A stretch of DNA of 64,000 bases, from positions 101,213 through 165,212 of the forward strand of contig NZ_BOON01000001.1 in assembly GCF_016863255.1 (NCBI RefSeq), read 5' to 3'. The position numbers were made by a program, and so were the translations under genes. The DNA is from Planosporangium mesophilum (GTDB lineage: Bacteria > Actinomycetota > Actinomycetes > Mycobacteriales > Micromonosporaceae). The notes under the pieces were generated by a model. It saw nothing but the letters and a program-made list of their open reading frames with translations, was not told where the DNA came from and made no database searches. Below, piece by piece: positions 45,719 through 53,529 of the stretch (its first letter is position 1; every line of letters starts with the position of its first letter).

Positions 45719-46463
45719 CTGCCGTCACCTCGAGGTCAGCGACGGTGAACGAGTACGGTGGCCACGGCCCGGTGACCCGCAGGACGAACCCGTCGGCCGC
45801 CAGCCGGTCCCCGCACCGGTCGAGCGCCGCCACGAAACGCGACTGCTCGTCACGGCGTACCAGGTAGGCGCGGTCGAGCAGGAGACCCTGCTGCCCCCGG
45901 CCAGGCACCGTGTCAGCGGCCAGCTCACCCAGCGCCGCCTCGGTCTGCGCGACGAGTTCGAGCGCCGCGCGGCGGCGCTGCTCCAGACGCTGGAAGTGCT
46001 GTCGGCGCCGCATCAGGTACGCGGTGCCGGACTCGGCGGTCGGGGTGTCATCCGGGTCGGCCTGGCCGGCGCCGCCCTCCCGGACCGTGACGCCCCACTC
46101 GTCGCAGCCCGCGACGTGGGTCAGGCCGGAACGCAGCGCGGCCGCGCGGGAGCCCAGAAACCGGTACGCGGCCTGCCGGTCCGTCACCACGGTCCCGATC
46201 CGGAACGGAAGCGTCGCGCCGGCCGACGCGGCGACGGCACGCACGACGAGGTCGTGGCGCTGCGCCAGGTCACCCACCAGCCGCGGGTCGGCGGACTCGT
46301 CAGTGACCGCCGCCAGGTCGGCCGTCGTCACCTCGCTGACGACGAGCCCGAGGCCGTCGGCGCTGAGCACCCCGACGGGTTCGTCACCGACCCCGCGCAA
46401 CGCGTCGAGCGCGGCATCGCCCGGCACGGCGGCGTACACGTACAGGGCGCGCTCGGGGGTCAT
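45711..46463 (-). CDS. gvpL: Gas vesicle protein GvpF/GvpL family (L position)
   Basis: 250 residues, paralogous to the GvpF at 43940. It starts ALYVYAAVPGDAALDAL and has VVRAVAASAGATLPFRIGTVV, YLMRRRQHFQRLEQRRRAAL and a C-terminal VTGPWPPYSFTVADLEV. The two paralogues in one operon are standard for actinobacteria. The ATG overlaps the gvpJ stop by 4 nt. Confidence 0.9.
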   Translation of the reverse strand: MTPERALYVYAAVPGDAALDALRGVGDEPVGVLSADGLGLVVSEVTTADLAAVTDESADPRLVGDLAQRHDLVVRAVAASAGATLPFRIGTVVTDRQAAYRFLGSRAAALRSGLTHVAGCDEWGVTVREGGAGQADPDDTPTAESGTAYLMRRRQHFQRLEQRRRAALELVAQTEAALGELAADTVPGRGQQGLLLDRAYLVRRDEQSRFVAALDRCGDRLAADGFVLRVTGPWPPYSFTVADLEVTADE

Positions 46464-46807
46464 GACGGCTCCGCCTGACCGAGGCTGCGCTCCAGCGCTT
46501 CCAGGCGGGAGCGCAGTTCGCGGTTCTCAGCCTGGAGCTGGTCGCGCTCCCGGGCCGCCTTCGAACTCAGTGAGGGGTCGTTCATCCACCAGTCGATCCC
46601 CATCTCCTTGGCGGTGTCCACGGAGGCGACGAGGAGCCGTACCTTCAGGGTCAGCAGCTCGACGTTCACGACACCGACCACGATGTCGCCGACGATGACC
46701 ACTCCCCGGTCGAGGACGCGTTCGAGGATGTCGGCCAGGGAGCCCGAGCTCTGGCCGCCGGCGCGGGCCGGCGTGACGGCGTACTTGCTTCGTGGCTCTG
46801 GACTCAT
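46460..46807 (-). CDS. gvpJ: Gas vesicle minor protein GvpJ
   Basis: 115 residues. SLADILERVLDRGVVIVGDI and VNVELLTLKVRLLVASVDTAKEMGIDWW, read in parts, define the GvpJ branch (the GIDWW block separates it from GvpA). A coiled-coil tail (RERDQLQAENRELRSRLEAL) ends it. It is thought to act at vesicle tips. The ATG overlaps gvpO by 4 nt. Confidence 0.92.
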   Translation of the reverse strand: MSPEPRSKYAVTPARAGGQSSGSLADILERVLDRGVVIVGDIVVGVVNVELLTLKVRLLVASVDTAKEMGIDWWMNDPSLSSKAARERDQLQAENRELRSRLEALERSLGQAEPS

Positions 46808-47118
46808 GACGCGTCCGTGGCGTTCCGCGAGAAGCGACGCAGTCGCTCGTACGAGGTGATGTGCCCCTCGCTGTCGGCGTCGACGCGGTAGGTGGCCATC
46901 ACGCTGCTGGTGGCGGGGATGCGCTCGAGCTCTGTGACGTCGACGAGGAACGACCATCCGTCGCCGTCCGGCCTCGCGCCGGTCATGGCCATGGGATCGA
47001 GCCCGGTGAACTCCGCGAACTCGCGCAGCGCGGTCCGTGCGATCTGGGCCAGCGTGGCGACGCGGGGCTTTGATTCGTTTCCGCCTATTTCTTGGGGATC
47101 GTGCCGTGGTGTCGCCAT
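46804..47118 (-). CDS. gvpO: Gas vesicle protein GvpO
   Basis: 104 residues. The domain LREFAEFTGLDPMAMTGARP, GWSFLVDVTELERIPATSSV, MATYRVDADSEGHITSYERLRRF, given in parts, is the GvpO family. It is the first gene of the operon, as in Streptomyces. In haloarchaea GvpO influences gvpA expression; here a similar role is only presumed. The gene is preceded by an AT-rich region with a candidate promoter. Confidence 0.93.
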   Translation of the reverse strand: MATPRHDPQEIGGNESKPRVATLAQIARTALREFAEFTGLDPMAMTGARPDGDGWSFLVDVTELERIPATSSVMATYRVDADSEGHITSYERLRRFSRNATDAS

Positions 47119-47161
47119 GCAGACTGATATTGCCTAAACGCGCAGTCGGCAATCATTAATA

Positions 47162-47228
47162 CGATGTGTTCAATAGCATATTGACTTGTCCACTTAGTAC
47201 TAATGGTGTATAGAGCGTACACACATCG
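47162..47228. promoter_or_regulatory. AT-rich control region of the gas vesicle operon with nested palindromes
   Basis: CGATGTGT (47162-47169) and ACACATCG (47221-47228) flank TTAGTACTAA (47194-47203), a perfect 10-bp palindrome near the centre. On the minus strand TTAGTA and TATGCT (47175-47180) are 17 nt apart and could be -35/-10, giving a leader of about 50 nt to gvpO. On the plus strand TTGTCC and TATAGA are also 17 nt apart. The region is strikingly AT-rich for this genome, as expected for a regulated or foreign promoter. Confidence 0.45.
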
Positions 47229-47308
47229 CTACGGTTCGTGTATCCACAGTCGACAGATCGTGGTGTCGCGCATGACCCTGGCGCGGGCTCACGCAGTACT
47301 GCGAGGTG

Positions 47309-49015
47309 TCAGCGGGTCGTCTGGTTGATGGTGCGGACCCGGTCCATCGCCTCCTCGACCTGTCGGCCGAGTCGTTCGACAACCTGGCGTTGTTGTTCGG
47401 AGGCCTCGCGGACGCCGGTTGTGGTGTGGTCGATGGCCGCTATGCCGTCAGTCATGGCGGTGATGGCCGCCGACACGGTGACCATCTGCCCCTCCAACTC
47501 CGCGAGCATCGTCGTGATGTCCCCAGTGGACTGCGACGTGGTGGTGGCCAGCGCCTTCACCTCGCCGGCGACGACCGCGAACCCGCGACCCGCCTCGCCG
47601 GCGCGCGCGGCTTCGATCGTCGCGTTGAGCGCAAGGAGGTTGGTCTGGGTGGCGACGCCCGCGATCAACTCGGCGATGCCACCTATCCGGCGGAGGCTGG
47701 CGGTGAGGTCGGTGACGAGCTGGTCGGCCTGACGGGCCTCGTCGACCATTCGTTGGGTCGCCGCGTGAGCGGTCTCGACCCGGTCGTCGATGTCGAGCGT
47801 CGTGGTACGGGCGGCGTCCACCTGCCCGACCACCTCGGCTAGCCGATCGCTGACGAGCGTCGTGGTCTGCGTGATCGCGTGCTGCGCCTGCTCGCGCGTC
47901 TCCTGTTCGAGGCGCTGCCGCTCGCTGAAGGTGCGGGCGAGTTCCTCCTCGCGGGTGGCCTGTTCGGCCTGAAGCTGGGCGTCTTGCGCGGCCATCGCGT
48001 CGAGCATCTGGTCGATCGCGGCTGCCAGTGCCGGGATGTCGCCTTTGCCGGTCATGCCGACGCGCAGGCTCCGGTCGCCGGAGGCGATCACCGCCTCGGT
48101 CGTGCGCCGTAGCGGGCCCACCCGGGTCCGGATACCGCGGTTCACCAGCAACACGACGGCGATGATGAGGCCGACGGTGGCGATCCCCATCAATACGAAG
48201 ATCTTCACGGCCGTGTCGTTGGCGACCTGGTGGATCGGCCGGTCCCGCAGCGACTCGATGACGACGGGAGAACCGTTGACCGTGGGGATCGCGGCGTCGA
48301 CGGCGATCTGGTTGCCGCTCGTGGCTGTCGTGTGCACGGCGATGGTGCCGAGATTGCTGGCCAACGAGGACTGGGCCTTGCTGCCGGCACGGATACCGGC
48401 GACGTTCTTCAACGGCAGATTGACCTGCTTGCCCAGGAGGGCAAGGCCGTCGGCGCCGAGCGCTTTCAGAGCGACGAGGCTGCCGGCGGGCGGTCCGCTG
48501 CCGTCCGAGCGGTAGATGGGTGAACTGCAGAAGATGAACGGCGCCACCGAGGTGGAGACCACGCCACAGCGAGCGGTCCCGAGCGGCATATCGGTGCTGG
48601 CGAGCTTGGTCAGTACGGCCGGTGCGCCCAGGTCGGCCGGCGGCGGCGCGTACGCGTCACTGGTGGCGATTCCACCGGTATGGAGAGTGCCGTCGGGGCC
48701 GACACCGAACAGCGCGTCGATACCGAGGGTCTTGTGAAGCTGGTCGGCCGGCAGGTCGGAGCTGAAGCTCTCCCGGTCGGAGGCGGCGACCTCGTCGTAG
48801 GTGTTGTCCCACTCCGCGTTGACGACCGCGTAGTTGGTGAGTACCCGAGCCTGCCCCTCCAGCGCGATGCGCAGCCGGTCCGAATCCTGCGCCACCTGGC
48901 GCGCCTCGATACCGTCGAAGGCGCTCGTTGTGATCTGCCGAAGCACCAGAAAGCCAACGGTCAGCACCAGGGCCGAGGCCACAACCGCACGCAACCTGCG
49001 CAAGATCCAGTTCAC
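47309..49015 (-). CDS. Methyl-accepting chemotaxis protein with CHASE4-like sensor
   Basis: 568 residues. First span near the N-terminus ([18 protein letters not shown]), an extracytoplasmic CHASE4-like domain to about 275, a second span ([20 protein letters not shown]), HAMP, then a cytosolic signalling helix pair with the hairpin tip [20 protein letters not shown]. It should bind CheA/CheW and control flagella or another output. No che or flagellar gene is in the window. GTG at 49015 is used; a TTG at 49024 is possible, and neither has a ribosome site. It stops 190 bp before gvpO, on the same strand. Confidence 0.9.
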   Translation of the reverse strand: MNWILRRLRAVVASALVLTVGFLVLRQITTSAFDGIEARQVAQDSDRLRIALEGQARVLTNYAVVNAEWDNTYDEVAASDRESFSSDLPADQLHKTLGIDALFGVGPDGTLHTGGIATSDAYAPPPADLGAPAVLTKLASTDMPLGTARCGVVSTSVAPFIFCSSPIYRSDGSGPPAGSLVALKALGADGLALLGKQVNLPLKNVAGIRAGSKAQSSLASNLGTIAVHTTATSGNQIAVDAAIPTVNGSPVVIESLRDRPIHQVANDTAVKIFVLMGIATVGLIIAVVLLVNRGIRTRVGPLRRTTEAVIASGDRSLRVGMTGKGDIPALAAAIDQMLDAMAAQDAQLQAEQATREEELARTFSERQRLEQETREQAQHAITQTTTLVSDRLAEVVGQVDAARTTTLDIDDRVETAHAATQRMVDEARQADQLVTDLTASLRRIGGIAELIAGVATQTNLLALNATIEAARAGEAGRGFAVVAGEVKALATTTSQSTGDITTMLAELEGQMVTVSAAITAMTDGIAAIDHTTTGVREASEQQRQVVERLGRQVEEAMDRVRTINQTTR

Positions 49016-49122
49016 GCCGGACAATCGGCCGGATGCCGCCGACTTCGACCAATTCCGGCGTGCTTGTGGAGAGAGTTGGGTAACAACGTGTGGCTGTCGC
49101 CCCGGACGGGCATGTGACTGAC

Positions 49123-49419
49123 ATGAAGACGACGTGGGCGCCCCACGAGGAGCACGGAGACTTGTCCACGGCCGAGCGCAAGGAACTGCCGGACAGCGCG
49201 TACGCCTTCCCGGGCAAGCGCAAGGAGCCGCTGACGGACGCCTCGCACGTACGCAACGCCCTGGCCCGCTTCGACCAGGTGCAGGACGTCACCGACGCGG
49301 AACGCGACCAGGCGTTCGCCAACATCAGGGCCGCGGCCGAGCACTACGGCGTCGACGTGGCCGAGGACGACTGGCGTCAGCTGGGCACGCGGTCGCACAC
49401 GCGCAATCCCGCGCACTGA
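49123..49419 (+). CDS. DUF6582-like small protein
   Basis: 98 residues with a recognisable actinobacterial pattern: [58 protein letters not shown]. It resembles proteins that share the KEPL-DA-HVRNA-RF core found also in phage and plasmid-borne metal-dependent or unknown proteins. I start at the ATG before KTTWAP, where similarity begins. Function unknown. A strong terminator follows. Confidence 0.75.
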   Translation: MKTTWAPHEEHGDLSTAERKELPDSAYAFPGKRKEPLTDASHVRNALARFDQVQDVTDAERDQAFANIRAAAEHYGVDVAEDDWRQLGTRSHTRNPAH

Positions 49420-49441
49420 CGAAGATCCACCGGAGACGAAA

Positions 49442-49468
49442 GGGGAGCCGGGCAACGCCCGGCTCCCC
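49442..49468. terminator. Bidirectional terminator between DUF6582-like gene and nrdJ
   Basis: A GGGGAGCCGGGC/GCCCGGCTCCCC perfect 12-bp stem with an AAC loop. A-rich sequence (GACGAAA) precedes it, which on the minus strand gives a short T run after the nrdJ transcript. It lies 23 nt after one gene and 17 nt after the stop of nrdJ. Confidence 0.85.
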
Positions 49469-49485
49469 CGTCACCTATGAGGCTG

Positions 49486-52383
49486 TCAGCTGCAGCCGCT
49501 GGTCGAGCCGCAGCCCTCGCAGACGTAGCAGCTACCGGCCCGCCGCATCTTGGTACCGCAGGTGAAGCAGAGCGGCGCGTCGGCCGCCATGCCCTGGACC
49601 AGCTCCAGCAGCTCCGTCGAGGAGTGCGCCGCCTTGGCCGGAGCGACAGCGGCAGTCGGGGCCGGCGGCTCCTCCTTGACCGGAGCCGCCGCGGCCGGCT
49701 TCTCCACCGGCGCGGACGACGCCATCTCGGTCAGGTCGACCGGCGCCTCGCCGTTCTCCTCGCGCAGCTGGGCGGTCCGCTCCGCCGCCGTCAGGATGCC
49801 CAGCTCGGCACGCTTGTCGAACGGCAGGAAGTCCAGGGCGAGCCGGCGGAAGACGTAGTCGACCACCGACGAGGCCATGCGGATGTCCGGGTCGTCGGTC
49901 ATACCGGCCGGCTCGAACCGCATGTTGGTGAACTTGCTGACGTAGGTCTCCAGCGGCACGCCGTACTGCAGGCCGATGGAGATGGCGACCGAGAAGGCGT
50001 CCATCACGCCGGCCAGGGTCGAGCCCTGCTTGGACATCTTGAGGAAGACCTCACCGAGGCCGTCGTCCGGGTAGGACGACGCGGTCAGGTAACCCTCGGC
50101 GCCGCCGACCGAGAACGACACCGTCTCGCTGGGCCGCTTCTTGGGCAGCCGCTTGCGCACCGGCCGGTACTCGATGACCTTCTGCGGCTCCGGAGTCACG
50201 ACCGCGACCGCGGCCGGCTCCTCCTTCTTCGCCGGCTTGGCGTTGGAGAGCGGCTGGCCGACCTTGCAGTTGTCGCGGTAGATCGCCAGCGCCTTGAGGC
50301 CGAGCTTCCAGCCTTCGAAGTAGATCTTCTCGACCTCCTCGACGGTGGCCGACTCCGGCATGTTCACCGTCTTCGAGATCGCGCCGGAGATGAACGGCTG
50401 GATCGCCGCCATCATCCGCACGTGCCCCATCGGCGCGATCGCCCGCTCGCCCATGGCGCAGTCGAACACGCTGTAGTGCTCCGGCCGCAGGCCCGGCGCG
50501 TCGACGACGTGGCCGTGCTCCGAGATGTACTCGACGATCGCCTCGACCTGCTCCTCCTGGTAACCCAGGTTGCGCAGGGCCCGCGGCACGGTCTGGTTGA
50601 CGATCTGCATCGAGCCGCCGCCGACCAGCTTCTTGTACTTGACCAGCGCCAGGTCCGGCTCCACCCCGGTGGTGTCGCAGTCCATCATCAGGCCGATGGT
50701 GCCGGTCGGGGCGAGCACGCTGGCCTGCGAGTTGCGCCAGCCGTTCTTCTCACCGACCGCGAGGCACTCCTGCCACTGCTTGGTCGACTCCTCGAGGATC
50801 GTGGCGTCGACCGTGCCGAGCGCACGGATCGCGTCGTTGGCGGCGGCGTGCTTGCGCATGACCCGCGCGTGCGGCTTGGCGTTGCGGGCGAACCCGTCGT
50901 ACGCGCCGACGACGCCGGCCATCTCCGCCGAGCGGCGGTAGGCGGTGCCGTTCATCAGGCTGGTGATCGCGGCGGCCAGGGACCGGCCCGCGTCGGAGTC
51001 GTACGCCAGGCCGCTGGCCATGAGCAGCGCGCCCAGGTTCGCGTACCCGATGCCGAGCTGGCGGTAGGCGCGGGTGGTCTCGCCGATCTTCTCCGTCGGG
51101 AAGTCCGCGAAGCAGATCGAGATGTCCATCGCGGTGATGACGAACTCCACCGACTTGACGAACTTCTCGACCTCGAAGGAGCCGTCGGAGCGCAGGAACT
51201 TCATCAGGTTGAGGCTGGCCAGGTTGCAGGACGAGTTGTCCAGATGCAGGTACTCGCTGCACGGGTTGGACGCGGTGATCCGGCCGGTCTCCGGGCAGGT
51301 GTGCCAGTCGTTGATCGTGTCGTCGTACTGCAGGCCCGGGTCGGCGCACTCCCACGCCGCCTTTCCGATCGCCCGGAACAGCTCCTTGGCGTCGACGGTC
51401 TCGATCACCTCGCCGTCCAGGCGACCGCGCAGGTCGAAGCCGTCACCGTTCTCGACCGCGCGCATGAAGTCGTCGGAGACGCGCACCGAGTTGTTGGCGT
51501 TCTGGTACTGGACGCTGACGATGTCGTGGCCGCCCAGGTCCATGTCGAAGCCGGCGTCGCGGAGCGCGCGGATCTTGTCCTCCTCGCGCGCCTTCGTCTG
51601 GACGAACTCCTGGATGTCGGGGTGGTCGACGTCGAGGATGACCATCTTGGCCGCCCGCCGGGTGGCACCACCGGACTTGATGGTGCCGGCGCTGGCGTCG
51701 GCGCCCCGCATGAAGCTGACCGGGCCGGAGGCGGTGCCGCCGGACGACAGCAGCTCCTTCGAGGAGCGGATGCGCGACAGGTTCACGCCGGAGCCCGAAC
51801 CGCCCTTGAAGATCAGACCCTCTTCCTTGTACCAGTCGAGGATCGAGTCCATGGAGTCGTCGACCGACAGGATGAAGCAGGCGCTGACCTGCTGCGGCGA
51901 GGCGGTACCGACGTTGAACCAGACCGGTGAGTTGAAGCTGAACACCTGGTGCAGCAGCATCCAGGTCAGCTCGAGCTCGAAGACGTTGGCATCCTCGCGG
52001 CTGGCGAAGTACCCGTGCTCCTCACCGGCGGCGCGGTACGTCTTGACCACCCGGTCGATGAGCTGCTTGAGGGACCACTCGCGCGCAGCCGTGCCCACGG
52101 CGCCGCGGAAGTACTTCGTGGTGACGATGTTCGCGGCGTTGACGCTCCAGAAGGTGGGGAACTCCACCCCCCGCTGCTCGAAGTTGATCGAGCCGTCCCG
52201 CCAGTTCGTCATCACGACGTCGCGACGCTCCCAGGTCACCTCGTCGTACGGGTGGACACCCTCGGTGGTCCACACCCGCTCGACCCGCAGTCCGCGGGCG
52301 GCGGTCGCCTTGCCGGCGCCGTTGGCGCGCGCACCGTTCCCCCCGCGCGCCTTACCCGACGACGTGCGTACTGCCTCTGTCAT
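49486..52383 (-). CDS. nrdJ: Adenosylcobalamin-dependent ribonucleotide reductase (class II)
   Basis: 965 residues. It reduces ribonucleotides to deoxyribonucleotides with vitamin B12. Key parts are NTDA-like SCFILSVDDSMDSIL, GSGSGVNLSRIRSS, SNPCSEYLHLDNSSCNLASL with the active-site Cys, LAPTGTIGLMMDCDTTGVEP, and a C-terminal Cys-rich tail (CFTCGTKMRRAGSCYVCEGC) that re-reduces the active site and may bind Zn. The ATG at 52383 begins the family homology. It lies 147 bp after nrdR on the same strand, as in Streptomyces. Confidence 0.97.
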   Translation of the reverse strand: MTEAVRTSSGKARGGNGARANGAGKATAARGLRVERVWTTEGVHPYDEVTWERRDVVMTNWRDGSINFEQRGVEFPTFWSVNAANIVTTKYFRGAVGTAAREWSLKQLIDRVVKTYRAAGEEHGYFASREDANVFELELTWMLLHQVFSFNSPVWFNVGTASPQQVSACFILSVDDSMDSILDWYKEEGLIFKGGSGSGVNLSRIRSSKELLSSGGTASGPVSFMRGADASAGTIKSGGATRRAAKMVILDVDHPDIQEFVQTKAREEDKIRALRDAGFDMDLGGHDIVSVQYQNANNSVRVSDDFMRAVENGDGFDLRGRLDGEVIETVDAKELFRAIGKAAWECADPGLQYDDTINDWHTCPETGRITASNPCSEYLHLDNSSCNLASLNLMKFLRSDGSFEVEKFVKSVEFVITAMDISICFADFPTEKIGETTRAYRQLGIGYANLGALLMASGLAYDSDAGRSLAAAITSLMNGTAYRRSAEMAGVVGAYDGFARNAKPHARVMRKHAAANDAIRALGTVDATILEESTKQWQECLAVGEKNGWRNSQASVLAPTGTIGLMMDCDTTGVEPDLALVKYKKLVGGGSMQIVNQTVPRALRNLGYQEEQVEAIVEYISEHGHVVDAPGLRPEHYSVFDCAMGERAIAPMGHVRMMAAIQPFISGAISKTVNMPESATVEEVEKIYFEGWKLGLKALAIYRDNCKVGQPLSNAKPAKKEEPAAVAVVTPEPQKVIEYRPVRKRLPKKRPSETVSFSVGGAEGYLTASSYPDDGLGEVFLKMSKQGSTLAGVMDAFSVAISIGLQYGVPLETYVSKFTNMRFEPAGMTDDPDIRMASSVVDYVFRRLALDFLPFDKRAELGILTAAERTAQLREENGEAPVDLTEMASSAPVEKPAAAAPVKEEPPAPTAAVAPAKAAHSSTELLELVQGMAADAPLCFTCGTKMRRAGSCYVCEGCGSTSGCS

Positions 52384-52416
52384 GCCTTCCCCCACCATCG
52401 TGTGAAATGGTCCCCT

Positions 52417-52502
52417 GCGACGACCCGTGTGCTGTCGTCGGTGTGGTCCTCGTACTGCCTGTCTTTCCTGACGTCTCGCCGTCCTGACCCGGGCGACCGG
52501 GT
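52417..52502 (-). promoter_or_regulatory. Two stem-loops in the nrdR-nrdJ spacer
   Basis: CGACGAC/GTCGTCG (52417-52423 and 52433-52439, 9-nt loop) and ACCCGG/CCGGGT around a GCGA tetraloop (52487-52502). Both would form in the mRNA between the two genes. They could attenuate or stabilise the nrdJ part. I see no B12 box or riboswitch core here. Confidence 0.35.
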
Positions 52503-52530
52503 TGCGCGCCGCCGCGAACGGCGCACCGCG

Positions 52531-53043
52531 TCAGCCGCTCACGGCTCCCGCGACCTCGTGCCCGGCCTCCCGGTCCGCTTGCTTTCGGTCCGCCCGCTCC
52601 CGGTCCGCCCTCAGCACAGAGATCTCGCGCTCGAAGTCCCCCAGGCAGTCGAACGAGCGGTAAACGCTTGCGAACCGCAGGTACGCCACCTCGTCGAGCT
52701 CGCGCAACGGTCCGAGGATGGCCAGCCCCACGTCGTGGCTGGGCACCTCGGCGGCGCCCCGCGCCCGGACGGCCTCCTCGACCCGCTGGGCCAGCACGGC
52801 GAGCGCGTCGTCGTCGACGGGCCGGCCCTGGCACGCCTTGCGCACCCCGGTGATGATCTTCGAGCGGCTGAACGGCTCGGTGACCCCGCTGCGCTTGACC
52901 ACCGCGAGGACTGCCTCTTCGACCGTCGTGAACCGGCGGCCGCACTCCGGGCAGGAGCGACGGCGGCGGATGAGCTGACCGTCCTCGGCCTCGCGCGAGT
53001 CGACGACCCGGGAGTCCGGGTGCCGACAGTACGGGCAGCGCAT
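52531..53043 (-). CDS. nrdR: Transcriptional repressor NrdR
   Basis: 170 residues. A zinc ribbon ([19 protein letters not shown] ... [10 protein letters not shown], residues 1-45) and an ATP-cone ([21 protein letters not shown], about 52-140) define NrdR, which senses ATP/dATP and represses ribonucleotide reductase genes. ATG at 53043; an in-frame extension upstream is not conserved. A basic [11 protein letters not shown] tail extends the usual length of about 150. It is upstream of nrdJ and divergent from lexA. Confidence 0.96.
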   Translation of the reverse strand: MRCPYCRHPDSRVVDSREAEDGQLIRRRRSCPECGRRFTTVEEAVLAVVKRSGVTEPFSRSKIITGVRKACQGRPVDDDALAVLAQRVEEAVRARGAAEVPSHDVGLAILGPLRELDEVAYLRFASVYRSFDCLGDFEREISVLRADRERADRKQADREAGHEVAGAVSG

Positions 53044-53115
53044 GGTCTTCGAGCCTCTCGTGGGCGATCGCGGGCACGCCGAACACAGCGACACCTACCC
53101 AACCGGGGGCGCCAC

Positions 53116-53167
53116 TGTGCATAACCTGTGAATGAACTGTGGGTGGTCGACCCCAACCTGTGGACGA
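53116..53167 (-). promoter_or_regulatory. Two DnaA-type boxes upstream of nrdR
   Basis: On the minus strand TTATGCACA (53124-53116) is a perfect match to TTATNCACA, and TCGTCCACA (53167-53159) differs by one base from TTGTCCACA, the form common in high-GC actinobacteria. They have the same orientation, 43 bp apart. DnaA control of ribonucleotide reductase genes is known in other bacteria; here it is inferred. Confidence 0.45.
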
Positions 53168-53182
53168 CTTACACCCATGTAA

Positions 53183-53198
53183 CTACTACATCTAGGGG
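53183..53198 (-). promoter_or_regulatory. NrdR-box-like site
   Basis: CTACATCTAG (53186-53195), within CTACTACATCTAGGGG, fits the core CWATATMTWG of NrdR boxes at 9 of 10 positions. A second box at the typical 31-32-bp spacing is not evident. Autoregulation of nrdR-nrdJ is the expected use. Confidence 0.45.
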
Positions 53199-53340
53199 TT
53201 GACGTTAGGCGCTGCGCCGATCGTTCGCAAGTTAACTCGCCCGATGCGTTCGGGGTGTCGCGCGTCTCGTTCGTGACGCCGGGTGTCTAACGCGCGGGGA
53301 GCGATTCGGTCGCTGGTGGCGTCCGCCGCACATACGCACT

Positions 53341-53354
53341 CGAACAGACGTACG
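53341..53354 (+). promoter_or_regulatory. LexA (SOS) box upstream of lexA
   Basis: CGAACAGACGTACG matches the actinobacterial SOS box CGAAC-N4-GTTCG with one mismatch (GTACG). It lies 176 bp before the lexA start, where autoregulation is expected. A TATCAG nearby (53360-53365) may be the -10. Confidence 0.6.
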
Positions 53355-53529
53355 ATGGTGTATCAGAAGTGATCACCGGTGTCGACCTTCCCGGCCGCGA
53401 CACGCCGCGCGGAATCGTACAGATGTTTGAAACTGTCGGGGCGTGGCGTTACGGTCGTCCGCACATCGATCACGCACTGCGGGCCCGGGCCCCCACCCGC
53501 TGCCCAGGATGCGACAAGGGAGGATGGAC

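Larger units (their letters stand above)
53044..53529. other. nrdR/lexA divergent control region
   Basis: 486 bp with no supported gene. The LysM-type gene that separates these two in Mtb (Rv2719c) is absent. The nrdR side holds two DnaA-type boxes and an NrdR-like box; the lexA side holds a LexA box. A TTACA-CCCA-TGTAA palindrome (53169-53182) sits next to the NrdR-like box. The last 170 bp before lexA form its leader, where a small open frame continues into lexA without a start signal. Confidence 0.55.

Noticed and set aside
49477..51930. An 817-codon plus-strand frame opposite nrdJ
   Set aside because: Fully antisense to nrdJ, with no ribosome site or recognisable domain.
52384..52530. 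Cobalamin riboswitch before nrdJ
   Set aside because: B12-dependent NrdJ made this worth checking, but no B12 box or conserved riboswitch core was seen; only two simple hairpins.
53119..53181. Replication origin suggested by DnaA-type boxes
   Set aside because: Only two boxes are present, with no dnaA, dnaN or box cluster; a regulatory role for nrdR is more likely.
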